This document shows positions 22,872 through 33,250 of a stretch of 64,000 nt of DNA, piece by piece. Both the position numbers and the translations under genes were made by a program. Positions within the stretch are counted from its first letter, which is position 1; every line of letters begins with the position of its first letter. The stretch comes from Rhodotorula mucilaginosa. Taxonomy: Eukaryota > Basidiomycota > Microbotryomycetes > Sporidiobolales > Sporidiobolaceae. The notes beneath the pieces were generated by a model, which ran no database searches, had not been told where the DNA came from, and saw nothing but the letters and a program-made list of their open reading frames with translations. The DNA lies in assembly GCA_034406715.1 (NCBI GenBank), contig CP137871.1:930001-994000 (forward strand). Reading direction: 5' to 3'.

Positions 22872-25751
22872 ATGATTCGTGGTCAGCTCCAGCCTACAGC
22901 GAGTACCTCGCGGTTACCGCTTCACGCTCCTCTCCGCCGCACAGCAGCTGGACCGATCGACTCGACCGCTGCTGGCTCGAGCCCTTCGCCGTCGCTGTCG
23001 TCGATACTCAAGCCGCCGCCGCCGCCGAAGAACGACAAGACACAGCTCAGCAGGCCGTACTATTTCTACTGGGGCGGGAAGCGCGTCAAAGCGAGGATCG
23101 ACCCCGACGTGCCGCTCGTCGAAGTCGTGAAACAACTCGTCCGGTCGAACCAACTCGCTCTCGAGGCCAAGGATGCTGCCAACCCGGAAGCGTATGCCCT
23201 GCGGGAGCATACCACGGGAGAGCTCGTGTCGGACCGCAATCTGGGAGAGATGCTCGAGACGGCGACCTAGTGAGCAGCCAAAAACCCTCCCTGGCAAGAC
23301 TCTCGCGCTGACTTCTCCTTTTTGCAGCTTTGACCTCGTCAAGAATCCAGACCACGAAGCGCGAATTGTCGTGCGAAAGCTGGGCTCGGCGGACCCGGCC
23401 GCGCTCAAGCAAACGACCTTTTCGCTCCGGAGCCAGTTGACGGACGTTGCGTTTCGGACCGCGTTCATACGCGCGGACGGCATATCAGCGCTGCAGGCCA
23501 TCATCAGGCGGGGCAGCGGCAATACGTTGGCGTACGCGCTCGCGAGCTTGCACGTCTTGCTCGATACGGACGGGTTGACCTTTGATTCGCTCTTTATCGC
23601 TCGGCTGGTCGATATCGTCGGTCAGTGTTCTTCTCCCGAGTCAGATTGCCTGCAGACCGAATGAATCGACGTTTATCGCTGACATGAACCGGGCGGCGAT
23701 ACAGCTCTGGAGGCCCTAGTCAACGTGACGAGACCGGCAACCGCTGTCCTCTGCACTCTGGCGTCGAATGCCCGAAGAAGGGCGCCCGCCTACTCAAGCT
23801 TTGTCGACATCCTTCTCCGACAAAAGCTTCTGCTGCCTGCCCTCGTCGAGCGCTTAGCCACCGGCGACCTCGAGTTGTCGGACTTGACCGTCGACCTCCT
23901 TGACCAGCTCTTGCTCGGCAGCGTCGACACCGCCGATGCCCGGATTCCGGACAAGCTCGAGGCGACGGACGCGTGGAGAGCTATCGCGGTACGCTGCCCG
24001 GCCCTCTTTCTTTCTGGGGTCAAGGCGCGAGCTTTGGCGATGCTGATGCTGATGCGAGCGGTGCGCGGGCAGAAAATACTCGAAACCAACGTCGGCGCAC
24101 CGGCCAAGCGGTTCTCTTCGCTACACACAAACTTGAGGAAGTATCTCCAAGCAGCCAGCTCGGCTCCGATCACCGAAGACGACTATCATTACTTTGACGA
24201 GATCTGGCTCGCCTCGCATCTCAAAGACGTCGACGAATCGTGCCGTTGGCGACGTCTCGGTTTCCAGACTGAAGCTCCCCAGTACGAGTTCGAGGGTGTC
24301 GGTCTGCTCGGACTCAAGATGCTCAAACGCTTTGCGGAAGACTCGCAGAACGAGTTTGCCGAGGTACGTTGTGTCTTGTGCTGGGGCCGGAAACTTTGGC
24401 AGATCCACTGAGTCCCGACCATCGACCGACCGTGTGCACAGACTCTACGCGAACATGAAGGCGTCACCGAACCGGCGAGGAGAATCCCCCTTTCCACCAT
24501 ATCCAATATCGTTCTCGCTCTCTTGCTCTCCCACCTCGCCTCGCCCGACGCCGCTGCGGATGACAACGCGATCTCGCCGTATCTCTTCCGCTTGAGTGAC
24601 TGCCATGCGCTTGCGGTCCAGTTCTTTCAGAAGATGTGGGAAGCGGGCGAAGCCGCCGACGCGCAGGATCTCGATCGGATCACGCGCATGACCAAGTCGC
24701 AGATTGCGCACGTCCTCGACCTGAAGCAAGAGAAGAGCTGGTTCCGAGTCCGGCAGTACGCTTGTTCTTTCTTTGTCGCTTTGAAGGTCCGAGAGGCGCA
24801 TACTGACACACATCTCACTGCCTAGGGAATTCCTCACTGCGGATTTCGCGACGGTGCGCGACCGTCAACTTCGTGAACTTGCGGCGGATCACGCCCTTTT
24901 GGCCACTCCGAAAGCTCAGTAGGTCTGAAGCTTCCAGCGTAGTGAGTTTCGGGCAAGCTGACGAGGTCTTTTGGCAGAGCGCTCAAATCTCGGCTCTATT
25001 CGGAGGCCTACGAACGCGTTCGCCGCCAGCGCGTCGCGGCGCTCGAAGGGGGCGCTTGGTTCCGGCTCGCCGCAGCTTCGCCGTCTTTGAGCGGAAACCA
25101 CGTACACCAACGGGGCGATAAGCAGGCATCTCCGGTGTGGCGCTTTTACCGGTTGTCACCGGATCATCGGAACCTGAGATGGTCGGATACGGTTGAGCCC
25201 GGTCAGGAAAAGCTCGAGCCGGACGCCTTGACTTCGTCAGGTATGTGCTGATCTTCCTGTTCGTCCTCACATGCGAGTCCATTCCTGAACTCGACTGTAC
25301 ATCGCCTGTAGTCTCGGTCGACAGCATCGTCGACATCAAATTTGCGGAAGGACCCGACTTGACCACGTCGACGGCTTCGTGCAACGGCCCAGAGCAGGCA
25401 GCCAGCGGTCTCGACTCGGTACGCCGGCGATTCCACGCTCTGCAGGGCTCGACGCGCTCGCGGCCGTCGTCCGATCGGGCAGGTGCAGTCGACGAGCCTT
25501 TGTCATTTGCCCTCTCCTTCACCAGCAGCCCGCCGGTCCAACTTGTCGCCCCCGACGAAGCCACCTACACCGACTGGGTCGACGGGCTCTGCGCGTTGAA
25601 ACCCGGCGGGGCGATCGTGACGAGGAAGACCTTGCAGTACGTCGACTCGCTCGCGGATATCGGGACCCGGATCAAGCTCCTCGACTTGCAGGACCGACCA
25701 CCCGAGCGTGGCTCGTCCAGTAGTACCGGTGAAGTGGCGCCTGCGGGCTGA
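22872..25751 (+). CDS. ELMO-domain / armadillo-like protein with C-terminal PH-like region
   Basis: Likely partner of a DOCK-type Rac exchange factor, by analogy with animal ELMO/Ced-12 and fungal ELMO proteins that feed Rac or Ras-type GTPase signalling and actin polarity. About 800 residues from some eight exons. After a Pro/Ser-rich leader comes a ubiquitin-like N-terminal block (YFYWGGKRVKARIDPDVPLVEVVKQL). Armadillo-like helices follow (LTDVAFRTAFIRADGISALQ; LAYALASLHVLLDTDGL). The ELMO core lies between about 24040 and 24830 (FEGVGLLGLKMLKRFAED; DCHALAVQFFQKMWEAG). The C-terminal part resembles a PH domain (GAWFRLA...VWRFYRLSPDHRNLRWSD...) and ends in an APDEATYTDWVDGLCAL helix. The start is the first Met of the leader in frame with the conserved block. 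Neighbouring genes give no functional link. Confidence 0.8.
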
Positions 25752-26151
25752 ATTCGCCAGCGCGCATGGCACGGCGCAAGGAGCCTTGGGGAGTCAAGTA
25801 ACGTAATAAAACTGCAATCCGTGCCAAGAATCTCTCCCCCGTCGCCGTCAGGAGTTGCCTATTGAAGGAGCGTGCGATCGACTCAACGAAGTCCCTCATG
25901 CATATATGGGCGTCACCCCTTGGGCGGTGAAAAGTCATCTCCTGTTCGCCACTTCAATCGCGGCACGTGCATGTTGTGCTGGCGCCTCAGCTTTGCAGCT
26001 CTCGCTCTTCCCAACGACTCACGCCTGCTTCTTCCGATCGCTATTGATCGACGTACTCGCCTCCTCGAAGCATAGCTCGACTGCTGCACCGCAACGGCCT
26101 CTCGCTGTCGGACGTGGCGCACCGCTCACTTCCTCGTCGACGCTCGGAGTG
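25752..26151. other. Intergenic: 3' flank and kinase leader
   Basis: A 400-bp interval between two plus-strand genes. It has an AATAAA-like signal near 25804-25809 for the upstream gene. The frame of the downstream kinase stays open upstream of 26152 to about 25855, so an earlier start is possible. Confidence 0.4.
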
Positions 26152-28335
26152 ATGACCGCGACACCCGCACCGCACAAGTCCAAACGTGCGTCAGGATGGC
26201 TATCGAGTGCAAAGCAGAGCCTCAAATCGATCAGCGGCGCGAGCGCCTCGCCGTCGCCGACCCTTCCGAGTGCTGCCGCGTCGTCCAACAACTCGCCGCA
26301 GCCGAACGCTGTTCCCTCGCAGCTGGAGACTCGAGACGCAATGCCGTCGTCTTCCGCTAGCCTCTCGCGGAAACCGAGCAGCGTCAAAGCCAAAGCAAGG
26401 GAAAAATCAGGCGAGGCGGCTACTGGCAGCAATGGCCACGGACGGCACGGCGCTGCAGTCTCGAACGACATGCCTGCGATCGCGCCGCGCAAGATCATCG
26501 GCGCGGTAGAGGACGAATGGCCACTCTACAGGTGAGCGGCAAAGTCTTTGTCTTTCAGGCTTCAGGCAGCAAGCTGAACGTGTTTTGATTCGACTGCAGT
26601 TGCCGCCCGTCCGACTACGAGATTGGCCAGCCAGTCGGCTTCGGCGCTGCAGCGGTCGTCCACCTCGCAAAGTTCTGCCCGACCGATGTGACACCGCGAC
26701 CTGCGCCCTTGACGTGCGCCGTCAAGATTATCGACGTCGATCGGATGCCGACTGACGCAGATATCCGGCGACTTCGCATGTGAGCAACTTGCTCTTCGCG
26801 CCTCCTTTACATTGGTTCGGCTACTTGTGAAGAGAAACATTGACCAGCATCGATTTCCAGGGAGACGCAGTTGATGGCGCTCAGCAAGCATCCGAACGTG
26901 CTCCGCGTCCGTGGAGAATGGATCGACGGCTCAAAGCTTTGCATCGCTGTTCGTTACATGTCGCATGGTAAGCGCACTCATTCTCCTGCAAGTGAGATGC
27001 GTGTTGCATACTCAAGCAACGGATCGCAGGCTCTCTCCTCGACATTTCGCGATACGCGTTTCCCGACGGCTTCCCAGAAGACGTGATCGCCACTGCTCTC
27101 GCGCAAGCCCTGCATGGGCTCGTCTACCTCCATCAGAACGGCTGGATTCATCGAGACATCAAAGCCGCCAATCTGCTCGTCGACGATGACGGCACGGTCC
27201 TTCTTGCCGACTTCGGCGTCTCGTCCTCGATGTACCCAGATGCGAGTGTCGCAAGCAAAGGCGAGACGGTTAAACCCACGTCGCTCGCACCTCGGAAGAG
27301 CTTTGTCGGCACGCCGTGCTGGATGGCGCCTGAAGTGGTCGAGCGGAAAGCGTACGACTCCAAAGGTGCGTCTCCGAATCGCGCTTCCAGAAGGGCGGCT
27401 TCCGCTGACGGTTGCTTCGGTTCCCGCAGCCGATATCTGGTCCTTTGGAATCACGGCGCTGGAACTCGCCTCGGGTCGGGCACCGAACTCGCTCTTCCCG
27501 CCGGCCAAGGCACTCAGCAAGACGATCATGGATGATCCGCCCGAGCTGGATCGCGAAGGCGGCAAGTACAAGTACAGCAAGGCGATGAAGACTATGATCG
27601 ACAGCTGCCTGCAAAAAGATCCTGCGTTGCGGTATGTTCGCCAGCCCGGATCGCCGAATGACCCCAACTGACTTTGTTCCCTTCGCGCTTCAGTCCGACT
27701 GCTGAAAAGCTACTCGAACATCCTTTCTTTCGCACGGCAAAGAAAAAGTCGTTCCTGGTGTCTGCCTTGCTCGCCGACTTGCCGCCCTTGCAGGATCGAC
27801 AATATCGACGTGAGTTGCTTTGAACGAGCATCCAAAAAAACCTGCGCAGAAGATCTCACCGCTGCGTCTCCCGCTCGCAGGCCGCAAAGAATCGACGCAC
27901 GAGAGCGACTCGATCGGATCGTGGAACTTCAACCCGACCCTGCACACTCCGATGCGCACCTTGTCCGGCGAAGATCCCTTCGAATCCTTTAGCGTCGGTC
28001 CCTCGCCCACGACTTCACGCTTCCGCTCCCCTTCGGCGTCCGATTCGAGATGGTCGCTCAGGATCGGTGCGAACGGTCGACCGCGCGAGCCGTCCCGGTC
28101 GGGGCATCGACGCGGTGTCAGCTTCGACGACTCGTCGCACCCGCCCAGTCCTACGTCTCCCACCTTTCCTCTTCCTTCTCTGTCCGGCAGTGTGCACTTC
28201 GAACCGGAATCGAGTGCCAATGCCGGCCCTCCGCCGTCAACTTCCTCGTCTGCATTCCTGCCCCCGACGTCGGAAGCGCACGAATCGGCCGAACCAGCTC
28301 GGCAAACCAGAGAACCCGATCACGACTCTTCGTGA
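26152..28335 (+). CDS. STE20-group protein kinase, FRAY/OSR1-like
   Basis: Ser/Thr kinase of the STE20/GCK type. About seven exons, some 560 residues. A Ser/Pro-rich N-terminus of about 125 residues precedes the kinase domain. Visible motifs: a glycine loop [18 protein letters not shown] in which the third Gly is replaced by Ala, the ATP lysine in [20 protein letters not shown] (catalytic Asp), DFGVSSSM, the STE20 signature [12 protein letters not shown], and [18 protein letters not shown]. The last resembles OSR1/FRAY more than PAK kinases. Subdomain XI is [13 protein letters not shown] followed by [13 protein letters not shown]. The tail is Ser/Pro-rich with WNFNPTL. No OSR1-type CCT docking domain was recognised. 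In animals FRAY kinases act in osmotic and ion homeostasis; the role here is inferred only at group level. Confidence 0.88.
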
Positions 28336-28874
28336 GAGCGGGCCCTCCGATCCTCCGATCCAGTCCGTCCTATGCCTCCGCGGCTTGTCCGAGGACTCCA
28401 CAGGAGCGCTCGCACGCGCCCCCACAGATTGGCTTTACCATTGATATGCTCCACAGTCCAAGAGTTCGTCGTTCCTTCGCGGTGCGCACGCACCTCCGCG
28501 GACTTGCTGCATCGCCACACTCGACGAACTTTTCCAACAGCACACCATCGACGTAACGTCTAGGGCACGGTCAACACCCTCTCCGTTCTCTGTTTCGGCC
28601 CGAGCCCCTGTCGTGTTCCGCCTCGCTCCTCTCGGGATTTTCTTGTGAGTTCCCGCGACTCTCCTTTGAAGATTCACAAGACTCGAGCGTGACGACGACT
28701 GATCAGATCTTGATCCCTGCCGATGTAACTGCCTAGCGCGTGCGGGTCCGGCTTACTCGCTCCGTGTTGCTCCGACCTGTTCTCGCTCCTCCATTCGAGC
28801 CTCGCTTGTACGCACCGAGAAACGCCGAGACGTCTGCCCTTCTGCCAATCCGCTGACTCGGAATCTCCCGCAGA
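28336..28874. other. Intergenic: kinase 3' flank and homeodomain-gene leader
   Basis: A 539-bp interval between plus-strand genes, GC-rich and with short open frames on both strands but no conserved content. An AG just before 28875 could be a leader-intron acceptor. Confidence 0.35.
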
Positions 28875-30008
28875 ATGAGCTGTAGCCCTTCGTCTCGACC
28901 TGTATCTGCGCCAGACGTTCCGCCCTCTGGCGCAAAAAGTCCACTGTCTGCCCGTCCGCACAGCACGGACTCGTTCAGTCGATTGTCCTCCTCGACGTCG
29001 CACACACAGGCCGGACGTCTGCCCATTCTTTCCAGTTCGCTTTTGCCCTCGTTCGCTCGGGATCGCCGACTCCCGCCGCCGATTCCCACCTCGTCGGCCG
29101 TAACCGATCCTCGTGAATATACGAGCACGACGCTCAGAGGCGGCTGGCCGCAACCTGGAGCGGGTCTCGTGCGCTCGCGGCTCGTTCGTAGCGCTCCGAG
29201 TGCGCCGAGCCTTGCCCGTTCGACTTCAGCCAGGATGCTGATGCCGCCGGGCTCGATGCCCAGAGTGCAAGGCAACGGCAGTGGCACCTCGGTTCACGGG
29301 GCTGGCCCCTCGAGCACGTCCGTCAGCGGTCTCTCGGCTTCGTATCCCGGACAGGGTGAGCTATTGCGGTACCAGAAGCGTGAAGCGGACTTCGAGGTCA
29401 GTCCACGGCCGCAGAGGACCCACGGCAACGGGTACGTGCTCCCGCCCACCGTCCCCCTTCCGGCGATAGTCTCGTCCGCCCGTGCCGAGCGCACCGATCG
29501 AGAGTACACCGTGACCGCTTCGCCAGGGCGTCATTCGCCGGCTATGAGTTCCGGCTCCTCGGACCGCAAGCCGAAGGATTACACTGTCCTGCGGAACGAT
29601 TTCGATGCGCAGGCCCGCTCGGCCCACCCGGCGCACCGCGTCTTTCCTGAAGGAGACCCTCGCATCCCTCCTATGCGACACCCGGAACCGCAGGCCGAGT
29701 CATCATCGTCGTCGCAGCAGGCGAAGCGCACGATCTTCACTCCCTACGAACTGAGCATCCTGCAAGATCTGTGGACCAAAGGGGCGTACTATCCGGCGCA
29801 TTGGCAAGTCGAGCAAGTCCAGCGCTGCACCGGCTTGACCCGCGTGCAGATCCGCAACTGGTTCGTCCCTTTCGCCTTCTATCCAGCTCACACAACCACG
29901 AGTCGAGCCTGACACTGCGGCGTGCTCAGGTTTGCGAACAAGCGGCAACGTGCCGTCGGAGAAGAAAAGGCCCGGGTCGTCCAAATGGGCAACGACCTCG
30001 CTCCGTGA
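28875..30008 (+). CDS. Homeodomain transcription factor
   Basis: Nuclear DNA-binding protein, 354 residues from two exons (28875-29860 and 29930-30008). Residues 1 to about 275 are disordered and rich in Ser, Pro and Arg. The homeodomain is at the extreme C-terminus: basic arm QQAKRTIFTPYELSILQDLW, then the second helix VEQVQRCTGLTRVQIRNWF, and recognition-helix end WFANKRQR with the invariant Trp, Phe, Asn and Arg. The only intron splits the Trp codon of WF using a GTTCGT donor. The homeodomain has about 60 residues with no TALE insertion. After it only about 16 residues remain, ending QMGNDLAP. It could be a mating-type-like or a general developmental HD protein; no partner HD gene is divergent to it, which argues against an HD mating locus. 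Confidence 0.87.
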
Positions 30009-30285
30009 AGGAAGCTCGTCGAAGGTGCGTCTGCATGCTTGGCCGTTCCCCGATGAATGGGTAAAACGGTCTAAACAGCACACCTCGCAGCGCCCCGCCA
30101 TGATTTAGCTTTTACAAATGGCGTATCGTATACCCAAAAGTCTCAACTTTCATCCACCCTGTAGCTATTTTCTGCGCCCGATCTCATAGAATGAACAGAC
30201 AGTGCAAATCACGTCCCTAGATCCTCTACCCATGCGTGCGCCATATCGAAGCCACTTGTCGGGAGATTACGGGAGAAGCGCATGA

Positions 30286-31248
30286 TTACGACGAGCCTTG
30301 CTGCTTTGTCCGCTTGTCTTCGAGGATCTCGAGCACACGAGCTGCGAAGCGCTCGACATTCTTCCGTTCCTCCTCCGTGCTCTGCAGGACTCGAGACCCG
30401 CTGCGTCCGGCCGCCCCTCCTCCCCTACCTCCTCCACGTCCACCACCCCGACTGCTGTTGCCCCCTCTCCCACCGCCGCCGCCTCCGCGCCCGTTCGCTC
30501 GCGCTTCTCGTTCTCGTTCGCGTTCTCGTTCGGCTTCGGGCAAGACGAGTCCCGTCGCGAACCGTCGAGTCGTGTCTGGTCGGTAGTTAGTTGGCGAGGG
30601 TTCTGCAGAGAGGCCGAGTAATGTTCGCAGGGACGCTGTGCGGGCGTGGTGTGGGAGGGAGAGCAATCGAGAAAGCGGCGTGCGGATTGCGGGATCGGCG
30701 AGGAGAGCGCGGATCTCGGTCGAAGTTGCTGTGGGGCGTTCGTCTCAGGTCAGCAGGTGTGATGGGTTTGAACGTGCAGCTGGACGCGCACCTATGGCTT
30801 CCAGCTCGGAGTGCCGCATCGGCTTGATCTCGTCGCGCTGGAGTGGGTCATCCCACAGCGTCGGATCCGGTTCTGCAGGCCAGTGCAGGTCCTTGAGGCG
30901 TTTGCGAGGTCGATCGTCATCGTACTTGGGCTCCTCTGTTCGGGGTCAGAGCGAGGCGTGAGCAAGACGGAGGAGAGTCTTCCAAGTCCCTGTTGCGCTC
31001 TGCTCACCTCTGACGGGCAAGATTGGGCGGGGAGGAGGTTGGTAAGCAGCAGTAGAGAAGCAGCCCTCTTGCTTGTGCTGCTTGAAACACGCCACCGAGC
31101 AGCTGGAAGGACACTTCATCAGTTTCACGGAGCGATGGCGGAACAAGGGAGGTGAAGGGACGGACTAGGGGATATGGTCCACGGGACACGAGTAGCGTCC
31201 ACTGTCGGCTTTCGAGCACACTTTGCAGACCGGCAGCTTGGCCACCAT
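30286..31248 (-). CDS. HIT-type zinc-finger protein (Hit1/ZNHIT3-like) with RGG tail
   Basis: Probable box C/D snoRNP assembly factor, by family. The zf-HIT domain is at the very N-terminus: CKVCSKADSGRYSCPVDHIPYC, then SVACFKQHKQEGC. The first intron falls inside the Tyr codon at PY|C. A conserved middle block reads LKDLHWPAEPDPTLWDDPLQ and IKPMRHSELEAI, then an EIRALLADPAIRTPLSRLLSL helix typical of the Hit1 C-terminal domain. Unusually it continues into an Arg/Glu stretch and a Gly-Arg-rich RGG-box region (about 30380-30500) before a final helix (RKNVERFAARVLEILEDK). Start 31248 precedes the first Cys by seven residues. About four exons and 250 residues. Confidence 0.82.
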
Positions 31249-31412
31249 GGCGCCGTGAAAGAGGGAAGTGAAAACACGAAGAAGAAGAAGCGCGTGAAAA
31301 TCACCCGAGAGTAGTCATAACTGCATTTCCATTGCTCTGCAGAGAAGAGACTGTACAAGGACAAAGGGGGAGAAAGAAGTGTCCGCCGGGAGGGAGGGGG
31401 GGCGAAGGGGTT

Positions 31413-32911
31413 TTACGAGTACATGTTCGAATCTCCGCCCGACGCGCCACCGCCGCCGCCACTTCCGCCAGCGCCTCCGCGGCCGCCCATCGCCGAGCCG
31501 AACTGTTCTGCCAGCCGGCGCATCCTGAAGGAAGCGCGGGGAAAGTGGTACCTCGTCAGTGACGCGCTCGATGAGGGAGAAGCGGGCGCAAAAGGGACTC
31601 ACTCCGGGTCTGCCATGAGGGCTGCCATGTCGGGCATGCCGCCGCCAGCGCCTCCGGCACCGCCACCGAGTCCGCCCATCATCTGCTGAATCATCGGGTT
31701 CTGCATCATGCGCTCGAGTCCGCCGTTCTGCATCATCTGCTGGGCCCTGTTGTGTCGAGAGAAAAAAGTGGGATCGTCACCGCTCGAGTCAGTCAGTCGC
31801 TCATCATTCCTGAACAGCTCAGAAGCCGTGACATACATGTTCATGATGGCGGGGTTGTTCATCATGCCGGCAAGGTCAGGCATGCCGCCGCCCATTCCGG
31901 GGAAACCAGGGATCCCACCAGCTCCCGCGCCAGCACCGGCACCCGCACCCGCGCGCGGCGAGACCGATGCTGAGTCGTCAGCCGTCGCAGACGAGGCACC
32001 CGGAGCACGCGAGCGGGCAGTTGCGAGCGAAGACTTCATGGTGGCGTTCTGTGAGAGCCTCGGTTGTCAGTTCGATGGATCACAAGCTATCCCCCTCCCA
32101 AAGACAGCGACGAAGCGAGGAAAGTGGACTAACGCTCGGGTCGAGTTCGAGTCCCTTCTCGTAAGCCTCGACAGCCTCGGCGTACTGTCCGGTCGAGAAG
32201 AGGGCGTGTCCGAGACGCGAGTAGGCCTTGCTGAACGACGGGTCGACGCTGATCGCCTCACGCGCGTCCGAGACGGCATTGTCGTGCTGACCGATCTGCG
32301 AGTACGCCGCAGCACTGCAGTAGTCACGGGTCAGAATGGGAGGATGCAAGAAAAGGGGTGTTCTCGGAACTGCCGGTCTTACCGGTTGCTCCAGTAGACG
32401 GGGTTCGATCCGTCCTTCTCGATCGCCTCGGTGTAAGCATCGACGGCGCCCTGGTAGTCCTTCTTGGCCATCAACTGGTTGCCGCGCGACTTTGCAGCCT
32501 CGGCGGCCTGCTTGTCGTCACCGGACGCCTCCTTGGATGCAGCAGCCGGAGCAGCAGCAGCCGATGCCTGCACGCACGCTCCTGTCAGTTTCTTGAGCTC
32601 CGAGTGCGCTACGCCCTGCTCCGCTCACCTCCTGCACGAGTTGGTCGAGCGACTTTTCGACGGCGTACGCTCGCTTGTCCTGCTCCGAGTCGGGGTCGAT
32701 TCCAAACGCCTCGGCGATGCACTGGCCTTTACGTCGCGGAATACGTCAGTCCCATCTCCCCAGCACAGCTCCAGACGGCGAGAGAGAGAGACTCACTCGC
32801 GACCTCGATGCCTTCGGCGTCGTCAGCCTTGATCGTGCCGTTCTGCAGCGATTCGTTCAGGAAGCGCAGGATGGAGAACGCAGCACGCTTCTGCGCAGTA
32901 GCAGAAGACAT
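31413..32911 (-). CDS. SGT2: Small glutamine-rich TPR co-chaperone Sgt2
   Basis: Cytosolic co-chaperone that hands tail-anchored proteins to the GET pathway. About seven exons, near 340 residues. The N-terminal dimerisation domain is AFSILRFLNESLQNGTIKAD followed by CIAEAFGIDPDSEQ and EKSLDQLVQE, the Get4/5-binding type. Three TPRs follow: AAKSRGNQLMAKKDYQGAVDAYTEAIEKD, a second from PVYWSNRAAAYSQIGQHDNAVSDA, and KAYSRLGHALFSTGQYAEAVEAYEKGLELDP. The C-terminal substrate-binding region is rich in Met, Gly, Asn and Pro (GMMNNPAIMNMY; ERMMQNPMIQQMMGG). It is Gly/Ala-rich rather than Gln-rich, a minor deviation. The start is the Met immediately before the dimerisation helix. Confidence 0.95.
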
Positions 32912-33250
32912 CTTTGGTCTATGTCTACGTCGAGTGTAGAGTGAAAGCGCACAAACTCGTGTTCGATGAGATTCGTGGGGCGGAGAGCCGCCACGTGCAA
33001 CCTTTGACAGCAGGATCGAGAGCATATTGCGGACCATCGTAAGGATAATGTTACACGAGAATCACGGAGAAGGAAATCGAGTGCGATCTATAAACGGGGG
33101 ATGTTGCGAAATCGGGAAAATTCCGGCATGAAACGCACGCAAGATCAGGGCGCCGGCATGGAGACTCGTCGGCAGCGCCTAGCAAGGTGGGTAGAGAAAG
33201 GCGAAAGAGGGCAGAACAGGAAAGTGGGCGGACGGCTCGAGCGATGAACG
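32912..33250. other. Intergenic: SGT2 promoter and kinesin 3' flank
   Basis: A 339-bp interval between minus-strand genes. It holds an AT-richer patch at 33040-33060. Nothing else was recognised. Confidence 0.4.

Noticed and set aside
28875-30008. HD mating-type locus
   Set aside because: Only a single homeodomain gene is present, with no divergent HD partner next to it.
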